Assembly (NCBI RefSeq): GCF_030316855.1
Contig: NZ_JASZYR010000009.1
Span: 62,001-126,000 of the forward strand
DNA length: 64,000 bases
Direction of reading: 5' to 3'
Origin: Variovorax sp. J22P240
GTDB lineage: Bacteria; Pseudomonadota; Gammaproteobacteria; Burkholderiales; Burkholderiaceae_C
Shown: piece by piece, positions 41,901-49,370 of the stretch
How positions within the stretch are numbered: position 1 is the first letter of the stretch
How the letters are laid out: each line of letters begins with the position of its first letter
Position numbers and translations under genes: made by a program
Notes under the pieces: model-generated
The model's input: only the letters and a program-made list of their open reading frames with translations
Told to the model about the DNA's origin: nothing
Databases searched by the model: none

Positions 41901-44483
41901 GGGGCGCTGCTTCATTTGCATGGCGACCATGTCAACTTTTGGCGGCGCCCATTCGCGACTGGCGCGCCGATCCTGGAACGAGGGCTTCGCGCTTGCCTTG
42001 AAGTTGGTGACCTGGTCTATGCGGGACATCTGTCCTTTCTAATGGTCTGGCAGGCGATCGAAAGAGGGGATCCGCTCGAAGAGGTGGGCACGTTGGCCGC
42101 CCGCAATGCAAAGTTTGCCCGCCAAAGCCACAACGACGCGGTCTACCAGACGATCCAACTCGAGCAGCAGTTCCTCGCCAGCCTGCGGGGAAGGACGAGC
42201 GATCCGCTGAAGTTCGACGCTGCCGGCTTCGATGAGGGCGCGTCGCTCGCCACGATTGCGAAGGCCGCATTCGGTTGCGGCAGCGTCTTCCATCCGATCA
42301 TGAAGCAGATCCTCGCTTTCCTGCACGGCCGGCTTGCGGCGGCTTTGGATGCCGCGCACTTGGCGGAGCCTATGCTTGCTGCCGCGATGGCGACGCCCAT
42401 AGAGGCGACCCATCACTTCTACCATGCACTCACCCTGACGGCGCTGTACCCACGCGCGTCGCTGAACGAGCAGGCGCTTTTGATTAATCTTCTCGAGGAC
42501 AAGCTGAAGAAGCTGAAACTTTGGGCCGACAACTGCCCCCAGAACTATCACAACCGGTACGCACTGGTGCGGGCGGAGATGGCTCGGATCGGAGACAGGC
42601 CGGAAGAGGCCATGAACCTGTACGAGGAGGCGATCCGGTCCGCCAGGGACAACGGTTTCGTTCAACAGGAGGCTATGGCGTTCGAACTGGCTGCGCAGTT
42701 TTATGCAAAACGCGGATTCGACACGATCGCTCATGCGTATCTGAGGCACGCGCGTGACGCTTACGCCCGCTGGGGCGCGGACGGCAAGGTGCAACAGCTG
42801 GATGAGATCTACCCACGGCTGCGCGATGAGACGACTGCGTCGCAGTCGCCAACCGCGATCGCGAAGACAGCGGAACACCTCGACCTCGCGACTGTGGTCA
42901 GGGTCTCCGAAGCCATATCGGGTGAGATCGTCCTGGAGAAGCTGCTCGATACGCTCATGCGCACGGCAATCGAGCACGCCGGCGCCGAACGTGGTCTGCT
43001 GATTCTTTCCCGAGCTGATGAGCATCGGATAGAAGCCGAAGTCACAACCCGCAGCAATGAAGTGACTGTCGATCTACGAGAAGCGACCGTCACAGCGATG
43101 GATCTTCCCGAGTCCGTTTATCGCTATGTCCTTCGGACCAGAGAGAGCGTTCTGCTGCCTGATGCATCCAGCCAGAACCCATTCTCCAGCGATGACTACA
43201 TTCGCGCGCACCACGCCCGGTCGGTTCTCTGTCTGCCGATACTCAAGCAGGCCCGATTGCTCGGCATGCTGTACCTGGAGAATAACCTCACGCCTCACGC
43301 ATTCACCCCCGCGCGAATGGCCATCCTCAAGCTGCTTGCCTCGGAAGCAGCAATCTCGATGGAGAACGCGCGCCTCTACCGCGACCTCGCCGTGCGCGAG
43401 CGCCGAATTCGACGCTTGGTGGATGCCAACATCATTGGGATCGTCATTTGCGACGTCGAAGGTCGAATCCATGATGCCAATGACGCGTTCCTTCGCATCG
43501 TTGGCTACGACCGTGAGGATCTGATGTCGCAAAGCATCCGCTGGACGGACATGACGCCACCGGAGTGGCGGATACGTGACCAACAGCAGTTGGTACCAGA
43601 GCTGAAGATGACCGGCAGCCTGCAACCGTTCGAAAAGGAGTTCTTCCGGAAGGACGGCAGCCGCGTGCCCGTGTTGATCGGGGTCGCGAACTTCGAAGAT
43701 GGCGGATTCCAAGGCGTCGCGTTCGTGCTGGACCTGACGGAGCGCAAGCGCGCCTCGGATGCGGTCCGCGCGCTGCAGATGGATTTGGCGCACGCGAATC
43801 GTCTGGCGACAATGGGACAGCTTGCGGCCTCCATCGCGCACGAGGTCAATCAGCCGATTGGTGCCGCACGTAACAATGCTCATGCTGCGCTGCGCTTTCT
43901 CGCGGCGGCGCCCCCGGATCTTGCGGAAGTCAGGGAAGCGCTCGAGTGCGTGGTGAACGACACCTATCGGGCGAGGGACATCATTGGCGGGATTCGCGAC
44001 CAGGTTAGAAAAGTGCCTCCCCAGATGAAGGACATCGCTCTAAACGATGCTATCGAAGAAGTCATTGCACTGGTGCGAGGAGAGCTGTCGAAGAATCACG
44101 TCTCGATCGAGACACGGTACGCGGAAGATCTGCCAGCGGCTCGCGGAGATCGAGTTCAACTGCAGCAGGTAATTTTGAATCTGATACTCAACGCGATCGA
44201 GGCCATGATCGGCGTCGACACTGATGTGCGGACGTTGGTGATCAGCACCGAAACGAGCCCGTCGGAGGGCTTGCTCGTTACGGTCGGCGATTCGGGACCC
44301 GGCATGGCACAAGAGGATCTCGAGAGGGTTTTCGAATCCTTCTACACCACCAAGGCGAGCGGAGTGGGAATCGGCCTGTCGATCTGCCGCTTCATCATCG
44401 GCGCTCACGGCGGAAGACTGTGGGCGGACTCCCGTCGGCCTTGCGGCGCCGTTTTCAGCTTCACGCTTCCAGTCCTCGACTGA
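38967..44483 (+). CDS. giant sensor: Ser/Thr kinase-like, AAA ATPase, GAF, PAS, histidine kinase
   Basis: A 1838-residue protein. About 1-275: protein kinase-like domain with HKDLNPANFLV (residue ~134) and LTGFGIAS (~153), in which the DFG Asp is Gly, as is usual in this family. About 300-620: AAA ATPase with Walker A GYSGIGKSS (~338) and LVLFLDDLQW. About 620-1290: helical repeats. About 1305-1470: GAF. About 1480-1590: PAS. 1600-1838: histidine kinase with AASIAHEVNQPIG (His ~1626), NLILNAIEAM, DSGPGM and GVGIGLSICR. Named in databases as trifunctional kinase/ATPase/histidine kinase. No membrane span, so cytosolic signals. The stop overlaps the box at 44480. Confidence 0.9.
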   Translation: MNVSALLGADWENASVDMLWADAERVFCRLWGDDAEHHRHAFIPVSSGADHPTIQSVNRLAHEYEFKDYLDAAWALRPLELVRERGRTMLVVEYTGGEPLDRLIGHPMEIGQFLRLAIALSAALGRLHGRGLIHKDLNPANFLVDSVTGQVWLTGFGIASHQRRDHQVADPPAIIAGTLAYMAPEQTGRMNRAIDARSDLYALGVILYQMVTGVLPFAAANPMEMMHCHIARQAVTPAERSPGVPAAISAVIMKLLAKTPENRYQTAAGVGADLRRCLAPHHLAGGIETFALAAHDIPDVLQIPEELYGREESIKALLVAFDRVAVEGGCELMLVSGYSGIGKSSVVNELQKELSHSKRIFAAGKCDQFKRNIPYATLAQALQGLVQMILRSSEAELARWSDSIRRALEPNGQIIAALIPELELVIGKQAQVPDLPSQDSRNRFQMVFGAFLQVFAQPEHPLVLFLDDLQWVDGATLALVENMVGQRETRHLLLVGAYRDNEVGPSHPLALALDALRRTGTRVNDIVLPALGVDDLVRLVASALHCDEQRVRPLARLVAEKTGGNPFFAIQFLTELAAEGLLSFDAGAATWTWDVARIGAEGYTDNIVQLMLGKLKRLPAPGQEALKEFACLGNMADLATLAIVRDRPDEQIHPAFRDATKAGLVIRLDSAYRFAHDRVQEAAYELIQPALRAEVHLRIGRRLRAASEMEPTAERLFAVVNQLNHGVDLITDVEEKMALLRLNVLAGIQAKAGIAYGAARDYLAQAAALVAADAWTRYYDTTLDLYLGLAECEYLVGKFDAADLLFELMLSNACSNLDRARIYSLRMKAYQVGNSYNESFVLALEALQLFGVTFPESDDEIQTTADAEFRAVAVNLGERRIADLLDAPVADAPEVRAIIDLLVEAVPSAYNGRPELFPLVVMKAVNFSLRYGNTDQSSYAYAVHALMLVGVHGDMVQAFEFSEMALRLNEKFSNARLRGALLHLHGDHVNFWRRPFATGAPILERGLRACLEVGDLVYAGHLSFLMVWQAIERGDPLEEVGTLAARNAKFARQSHNDAVYQTIQLEQQFLASLRGRTSDPLKFDAAGFDEGASLATIAKAAFGCGSVFHPIMKQILAFLHGRLAAALDAAHLAEPMLAAAMATPIEATHHFYHALTLTALYPRASLNEQALLINLLEDKLKKLKLWADNCPQNYHNRYALVRAEMARIGDRPEEAMNLYEEAIRSARDNGFVQQEAMAFELAAQFYAKRGFDTIAHAYLRHARDAYARWGADGKVQQLDEIYPRLRDETTASQSPTAIAKTAEHLDLATVVRVSEAISGEIVLEKLLDTLMRTAIEHAGAERGLLILSRADEHRIEAEVTTRSNEVTVDLREATVTAMDLPESVYRYVLRTRESVLLPDASSQNPFSSDDYIRAHHARSVLCLPILKQARLLGMLYLENNLTPHAFTPARMAILKLLASEAAISMENARLYRDLAVRERRIRRLVDANIIGIVICDVEGRIHDANDAFLRIVGYDREDLMSQSIRWTDMTPPEWRIRDQQQLVPELKMTGSLQPFEKEFFRKDGSRVPVLIGVANFEDGGFQGVAFVLDLTERKRASDAVRALQMDLAHANRLATMGQLAASIAHEVNQPIGAARNNAHAALRFLAAAPPDLAEVREALECVVNDTYRARDIIGGIRDQVRKVPPQMKDIALNDAIEEVIALVRGELSKNHVSIETRYAEDLPAARGDRVQLQQVILNLILNAIEAMIGVDTDVRTLVISTETSPSEGLLVTVGDSGPGMAQEDLERVFESFYTTKASGVGIGLSICRFIIGAHGGRLWADSRRPCGAVFSFTLPVLD

Positions 44484-44709
44484 ACCAAGGTTCAGTGCCC
44501 CCAACCATGTACGCGGGCTCTCGGCCCGTTGGTTGAAGACCGGCTGATTGTTTCGGGTGCACCACTCGCGTCCGTCGATACCAAGAGGTGGCACCAGTAT
44601 CCCACGGCGCAATACAAACCAACCGCACCGCCCGGCATGCTCACTTTCGGGTTTGTGAACATTTGCAGTCACACCCAAATGCAACCACCCCGTTGCAAAG
44701 GAGTTCGCC
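44480..44709 (+). promoter_or_regulatory. TodT/StyR-like box and structured leader, copy 2
   Basis: CTGAACC-AA-GGTTCAG at 44480-44495 is a perfect dyad whose arms changed together relative to copy 1, which argues for selection. The leader up to 44709 repeats the blocks of 36290-36496. A hairpin around loop ATTTGCA (44661-44667) is retained with an imperfect stem (TGTGAAC/GTCACA). Confidence 0.65.
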
Positions 44710-46020
44710 ATGGAGCAAACGCCCGATCCCGGTCGCCGTCTCGTTCTCGGAGCCGCGGCGGCAACCGCTGCAAGCACTCTGGGTCTTTTCGCTCTATCGG
44801 AAAGGGTCCAAGCCGCGAATCAAGGTGCGCAACAGGCGAGTAGCGACGACGGCGCTATCCGCCCCTTCAAATATCGAGCCACGGACGCCGAACTCGCTGA
44901 CCTGCGTCGGCGTATCGCGGCAACAAAGTTCCCCGAGAAAGAGCCCGTCGCCGATCCGTCCCAGGGCGTGCAGCTCGCGACGGCTCAGAAGCTCGCGCGC
45001 TACTGGGCTAAGGAGTACGACTGGCGCAAGGTCGAGGCGAAACTGAACTCCTACCCGCAGTTCATCACCGAGATTGACGGGCTTGACATTCACTTCATTC
45101 ACGCCCGTTCCAAGCATGAACATGCGTTGCCCTTGATCGTCACGCACGGCTGGCCGGGCTCGGTCATCGAGCAGCTAAAGATCATCGAGCCGCTGACCAA
45201 TCCCACCGCGCATGGTGGCACTGCGTCCGACGCCTTTCACGTGGTTGTTCCGTCGATGCCGGGTTACGGATTCTCAGGCAAGCCGACAACGACGGGATGG
45301 GACCCGACGCGCATCGCGCGTGCCAATATCGCCTTGATGAAACGCCTCGGCTACACGCGATATGTAGCGCAAGGCGGAGACTGGGGTGCTCTCGTCACGG
45401 AACAGATGGGCGTGCTGGCACCGCCGGAACTGCTCGGGATCCACATCAACTTGCCTTCTGCCGTGCCGCCCGAAGTCCTCAAGGCGCTCCAGTCCGGCAG
45501 CCCGCCGGCCGGCCTCTCGGCGGAGGAAAAGTACGCATTCGAGCGGCTAGGCTTCTTCTTCGCCAACGGGCTGTCTTACGCACAGCAGATGGCGAACCAT
45601 CCGCAGACGATGTACGGGATTGCGGATTCACCGGTCGGACTCGCCGCCTGGTTCCTCGATCACGACCTGCGCAGCTACGAGCTGATCGCGCGCTCGTTCG
45701 ATGGGCAACCGGAAGGCCTCACGCGCGATGACGTCCTCGACAACATTACGATCACCTGGCTGACCAACACGGCGGTATCCGGAGCTCGTCTCTATCGAGA
45801 GAACAAGCTGCCGTTCTTTGCCCCGATGGGCGTCGCCATCCCCGTTGCCGTGAGCGCGTTTCCCGACGAGCTCTACCAGGTCCCGCGGTCTTGGGCGGAG
45901 CGAGCATATCCCAAGCTCGTGCACTACAACAAGCTTCCCAAAGGCGGTCACTTCGCGGCGTGGGAACAGCCTGAACTCTTGACATCTGAACTGCGCGTTG
46001 GATTCAAATCATTGCGGTAG
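44710..46020 (+). CDS. Tat-exported epoxide hydrolase (EHN type)
   Basis: A 436-residue protein with twin-arginine leader (DPGRRLVLGAAAATAAS). An EHN N-terminal domain (IRPFKYRATDAELADLRRRI and the tryptophan-containing YWAKEYDWRK) precedes an alpha/beta hydrolase core: THGWPGSVIE, nucleophile Asp in AQGGDWGALV, and catalytic His in KGGHFAAWEQPE. It opens epoxides, probably in the periplasm. AAGGAG and the duplicated leader precede it. MsrB and a cupin follow. Confidence 0.9.
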   Translation: MEQTPDPGRRLVLGAAAATAASTLGLFALSERVQAANQGAQQASSDDGAIRPFKYRATDAELADLRRRIAATKFPEKEPVADPSQGVQLATAQKLARYWAKEYDWRKVEAKLNSYPQFITEIDGLDIHFIHARSKHEHALPLIVTHGWPGSVIEQLKIIEPLTNPTAHGGTASDAFHVVVPSMPGYGFSGKPTTTGWDPTRIARANIALMKRLGYTRYVAQGGDWGALVTEQMGVLAPPELLGIHINLPSAVPPEVLKALQSGSPPAGLSAEEKYAFERLGFFFANGLSYAQQMANHPQTMYGIADSPVGLAAWFLDHDLRSYELIARSFDGQPEGLTRDDVLDNITITWLTNTAVSGARLYRENKLPFFAPMGVAIPVAVSAFPDELYQVPRSWAERAYPKLVHYNKLPKGGHFAAWEQPELLTSELRVGFKSLR

Positions 46021-46097
46021 TTGTCTGACAGTTCGTGCGGTGGACGGACCGCGTATCGAGCGCGTCGCCCGCCACCTCACCGTCTCAGGAGAACGAA

Positions 46098-46535
46098 ATG
46101 GAAAAGTACCGGAAGAATCCCGATGCCATCTCAAAGCTTTCGCGGGAGCAGTATCGCGTGACGCAGCAGGGCGCGACCGAATACCCTGGAACGGGAGAGC
46201 ATCTCTACAACGATAAGCCCGGCATCTACGTAGACATCGTGTCCGGAGAGCCTCTGTTCGCTTCGTCCGACAAGTTTGATTCCGGAAGCGGCTGGCCCAG
46301 CTTCACCAAGCCCATCGATGCCGCCAATGTGGACGAACGCCCGGATCCCATGGAAGGCGGGGTCGAGGTTCGGTCTACGCACGGCGCTTGTCATCTGGGT
46401 CACGTATTTCTTGACGGTCCAGGCGAACAGGGCGGACTACGCTACTGCATCAACTCTGCAGCGCTGCGGTTCGTACACCACGACGATATGAAGGCCGAAG
46501 GCTATGAGGCCTACCTCGACCATGTCCGTGAATGA
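46098..46535 (+). CDS. msrB: peptide methionine-(R)-S-oxide reductase MsrB
   Basis: A 145-residue MsrB. The signature SGSGWPSF and the catalytic cysteine in RYCINSAALRF are present. The four zinc cysteines of the common form are lost: the usual CVVCGEPLF reads DIVSGEPLF, and the later Cys pair reads GACHLGHVF, leaving a single Cys. Such zinc-free MsrB forms are known. It repairs oxidised methionine. The start has AGGAGAA. It is the second gene of the epoxide-hydrolase unit. Confidence 0.9.
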   Translation: MEKYRKNPDAISKLSREQYRVTQQGATEYPGTGEHLYNDKPGIYVDIVSGEPLFASSDKFDSGSGWPSFTKPIDAANVDERPDPMEGGVEVRSTHGACHLGHVFLDGPGEQGGLRYCINSAALRFVHHDDMKAEGYEAYLDHVRE

Positions 46536-46613
46536 GGGCCGTGCTAGGGCGACGATTGCTCTCGATAGCGCAGGTCTTCAATGTTTCGTGATTGAAGCTT
46601 GAAAGGATGTCAT

Positions 46614-47009
46614 ATGAAAACGACTCAAATCTTGGCGGCGGCGATGATCTTCGGAGTCGGTGTGGCGACGTTGGCTCAAGCGCAGAAGCCGGAGATCGGG
46701 CGTACCGAGCTCGCGCGCCGCGATCTTGGCGACTCCGTCCGCGAGGTCATCCAGACCCGCGTAGATTTTGCCCACGGAGCTGCGTTTCCCAGTCACTCCC
46801 ACCCAGGGGTGGAAGTCGCCTTTGTTCTGGAAGGTTCACTGGAGTACCAGTTGGAGGGCAAGCTGCCGGTAACACTCAAGGCCGGTGAATCCTTGTTCAT
46901 CCCGGCCGGAACGTTCCATTCCGCGAGGAACGTCGGCAGCGGCAAAGCCTCCGAGCTCGCCACCTATGTCGTCGAGAAAGGAAAGCCGATCGTCGTCACG
47001 GCGCCCTAG
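46614..47009 (+). CDS. exported cupin-domain protein
   Basis: A 131-residue protein with signal peptide (cleavage after AQAQ) and one cupin fold: HSHPGVEVAFVLEGSLEYQL (metal-binding His-x-His and Glu) and IPAGTFHSARN. It is probably a periplasmic metal-dependent cupin of unknown activity. AAAGGA is upstream, though the ATG at 46614 follows a second near ATG at 46608 out of frame. It ends the TodT-like unit. Confidence 0.85.
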   Translation: MKTTQILAAAMIFGVGVATLAQAQKPEIGRTELARRDLGDSVREVIQTRVDFAHGAAFPSHSHPGVEVAFVLEGSLEYQLEGKLPVTLKAGESLFIPAGTFHSARNVGSGKASELATYVVEKGKPIVVTAP

Positions 47010-47682
47010 AGGGATGCGCCTTCTCACAGCAACGTGCTCGCCGACTTCATCACAGGTAAACCATGATCGAAACCTCGCGGTAGCGACGGGCAATGGCTGC
47101 ACTAGGCTTGAGACCGCGCGTCGATGCTGAGATCGCCGTGCCGCTGGGTGTCTGGAATCGGCCCTATAGCGTGAGTACGCCGAGCGGCGGGGAAGGACCG
47201 CAACCGCTTGCGGACCCGCCGGAGAGTGGTCAATGTTGATGGACCGAGTTGGGCCCGAAGTCCCACTTCGGTGTCCTAGACAGCGGCCATTTGATACTGC
47301 GATGGCGCGGATCGCCCGAGGGCAAGCGAGGGGCTATGTCTGCAATGCCCCGGGACCTGCCGTCGATACCGACGGCTCCCAGGCACCTGGACGACTGGAA
47401 TTGGGCTGACAGCGTGAATTCGGCGAGGTAGCGGGAAGGACGGCAAACGCTGCGTAGCGGCCCGATGCTGGGTGCTGGTGAAGGGCAGGGTAGGGCCCGT
47501 TGCCGTCCTTCGAATTCATGGTCCTTATGTCGCCGATCAGGCCGGCAGCAGTCGTTGGTGCAATCGCAGGCCACCGGGCCGGAGCCACAGGGAACGCAAG
47601 GAGCTCGCGCATTACGGCGTCGCCCCCCGAACTTTGCCGGTCGCCGCCGACGCGCGCGGAGCCGGGATGAGGACGCTTGTGT
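47010..47682. other. intergenic stretch holding repeat copies
   Basis: No gene was recognised over 673 bases. It contains a first-half copy of the dispersed repeat at about 47169-47213 and a full copy at 47411-47498. Confidence 0.55.
47411..47498 (+). repeat. dispersed intergenic repeat, copy 2
   Basis: About 88 bases ending GCAGGGTAGGGCCC; the last 51 bases differ at three positions from copy 1 (27991-28079). A partial first half lies about 200 bases upstream. Confidence 0.7.
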
Positions 47683-48648
47683 TCAGTCGGCCTTGATGCC
47701 GCGTTCCTTGATGAGCTTGCCCCATAGCGGCAGCTCTTTCTCAAGCCTGGCGCGTGCTTGCTCAGGGGTCGACGGAATCGGATCAAAGCCTTCTTTGGTC
47801 ATGCGCGCGGCGACCGCGGGCGAACTGAGGGTCTCGTTCAGGCTGGCGTTCAGCTTGTCGATGACGGCTTTGGGCGTAGCGGCGGGCGCGAACACCATGA
47901 ACCACGTCTCGAAGCTGTAGTTGGGTAGACCTGCTTCAGCGAGCGTCGGTACGTTGGGCATCAATGGCGATCGTTTAGTGCCGGTGACGCCAAGCGCACG
48001 AAGCTTGCCGCCTTGCACTTGTGGCAGGGCCGCCGATAGAACGGGAAAGCTCAGGCTGACCTGGCCACCAATGGTGTCGACAAGTGCCGGACCACCGCCA
48101 CGGTAAGGGATGTGGACCAGCGGAACATCTGCGTTGGCCTTGAACAGTTCGGCGGCCATGTGAAAGGTACTGCCCCCTCCCGCGGAGGCGTAGTTGTGCT
48201 TGCCGGGCTCGGCCTTCAGAAGCGCAATCAAGGATTTCACATCCTTGGCTGGCAGGTTGTTCGTCACAACGAGGACGTGCTGCGAACTCGCGACCATTCC
48301 GATCGGAGCCAGGTCTTTCAACGTGTCGTAAGGCATCTTGGGCGTCAACGCCGGGTTGATGGCCAGCGAGACGGTTTGGAGGCCGATGGTGTAGCCGTCG
48401 GGTGCAGACTTCGCAACGGCATCCACGCCCAGATTGCCGCCGGCGCCAGCCCGGTTGTCAACCACCATGACGCCGCCGAGCTTTTTGGCCCATTCATCGG
48501 TGACGAGCCGCGCTGCGATGTCGGCGCTGCCGCCGGGCGCGTAGGGAACGATCAGCTTGATCGGTCGCTGCGGAAAGGTCTGGGCGTGCGCTCCGAACGA
48601 TGCGCCGATGGAAAGAGCAAGCGAGAGAAGTACGTGACGACGATGCAT
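47683..48648 (-). CDS. Bug-family (TctC-like) periplasmic receptor
   Basis: A 321-residue protein with signal peptide (cleavage after AHAQ), mature start TFPQRPIKLIVPYAPGGSAD, motifs VVDNRAGAGGNLGVD and SAPDGYTIGLQ. AGGAGAC precedes the ATG. It follows the leuCD-type genes in the same direction, so its ligand is probably the di- or tricarboxylic acid handled by that dehydratase. The frame upstream runs on to 49239 without meaning. Confidence 0.92.
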   Translation of the reverse strand: MHRRHVLLSLALSIGASFGAHAQTFPQRPIKLIVPYAPGGSADIAARLVTDEWAKKLGGVMVVDNRAGAGGNLGVDAVAKSAPDGYTIGLQTVSLAINPALTPKMPYDTLKDLAPIGMVASSQHVLVVTNNLPAKDVKSLIALLKAEPGKHNYASAGGGSTFHMAAELFKANADVPLVHIPYRGGGPALVDTIGGQVSLSFPVLSAALPQVQGGKLRALGVTGTKRSPLMPNVPTLAEAGLPNYSFETWFMVFAPAATPKAVIDKLNASLNETLSSPAVAARMTKEGFDPIPSTPEQARARLEKELPLWGKLIKERGIKAD

Positions 48649-48719
48649 GGTTTGTCTCCTGGGGTTTGATGAATTGCGGCGCCTACGAGGGCACTCCGGT
48701 TGTTGTTGCCGACTGGCTG

Positions 48720-49370
48720 TCAGTGCGCGTCCAGGCGTGCCTTCGTTCGCCCGGCGACGTCTTTCACCCACGGCTGGGCTTGCCAATGTTGGGCTGCGAA
48801 TGCCTGAATCTCGGCCTTGTGGCTCAAGGAAGCGCCGATCATGTCCAGGCCCTGCAGGAACATCGTGCGATGGCGCGCGCTCATCGTGAACGCGAAGGCG
48901 TGCTGAGGAGACTTGACCGTCATGGTCTCCACATCGACCGACACGCGCAGTGGCGTTGAGCTTTGCCTCGATTCGCCGAGCAATGCTTGCACTTCCTCTT
49001 CGGCGAGCATGACGGCCAGCAGGCGATTGTTCATGGCGTTCGAATAGAAGATCTCGCCGTAGGCGGACGCAATCACCGCCTGGATGCCGAATTGCTGAAG
49101 CCCCCACACGGCATGTTCCCGACTGGAGCCGCAGCCGAAGTTGGGGCCAGCGATGAGGACTCGGGTGTCGGCGTACGCTGGGCTGTTCAGGATGAAGTCC
49201 GGTTTTAGCTGACCGTCGCCGGTGAAGCGGTGATCCCACAACAGTCCCTGATCGAGCCCCGACTTGTCGATGCCGTGCAGGAACTGCTTCGGCATGATCT
49301 GATCGGTGTCGAGGTTGGCAATCTCGATGGGGGCGGCGATGCCCTCGATACGGTTGGCAAGTTCAGTCAT
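48720..49370 (-). CDS. leuD: 3-isopropylmalate/citraconate-type dehydratase small subunit
   Basis: A 216-residue aconitase-family small subunit with NLDTDQIMPKQFL, GPNFGCGSSREHA and YSNAMNNRLL. It pairs with the large subunit, whose gene overlaps it by 4 bases. No leuA or leuB is nearby; the surroundings (Bug receptor, LysR, 2-hydroxycarboxylate symporter remains) suggest a catabolic dehydratase for citramalate, itaconate or a relative, rather than leucine synthesis (inference). Confidence 0.92.
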   Translation of the reverse strand: MTELANRIEGIAAPIEIANLDTDQIMPKQFLHGIDKSGLDQGLLWDHRFTGDGQLKPDFILNSPAYADTRVLIAGPNFGCGSSREHAVWGLQQFGIQAVIASAYGEIFYSNAMNNRLLAVMLAEEEVQALLGESRQSSTPLRVSVDVETMTVKSPQHAFAFTMSARHRTMFLQGLDMIGASLSHKAEIQAFAAQHWQAQPWVKDVAGRTKARLDAH

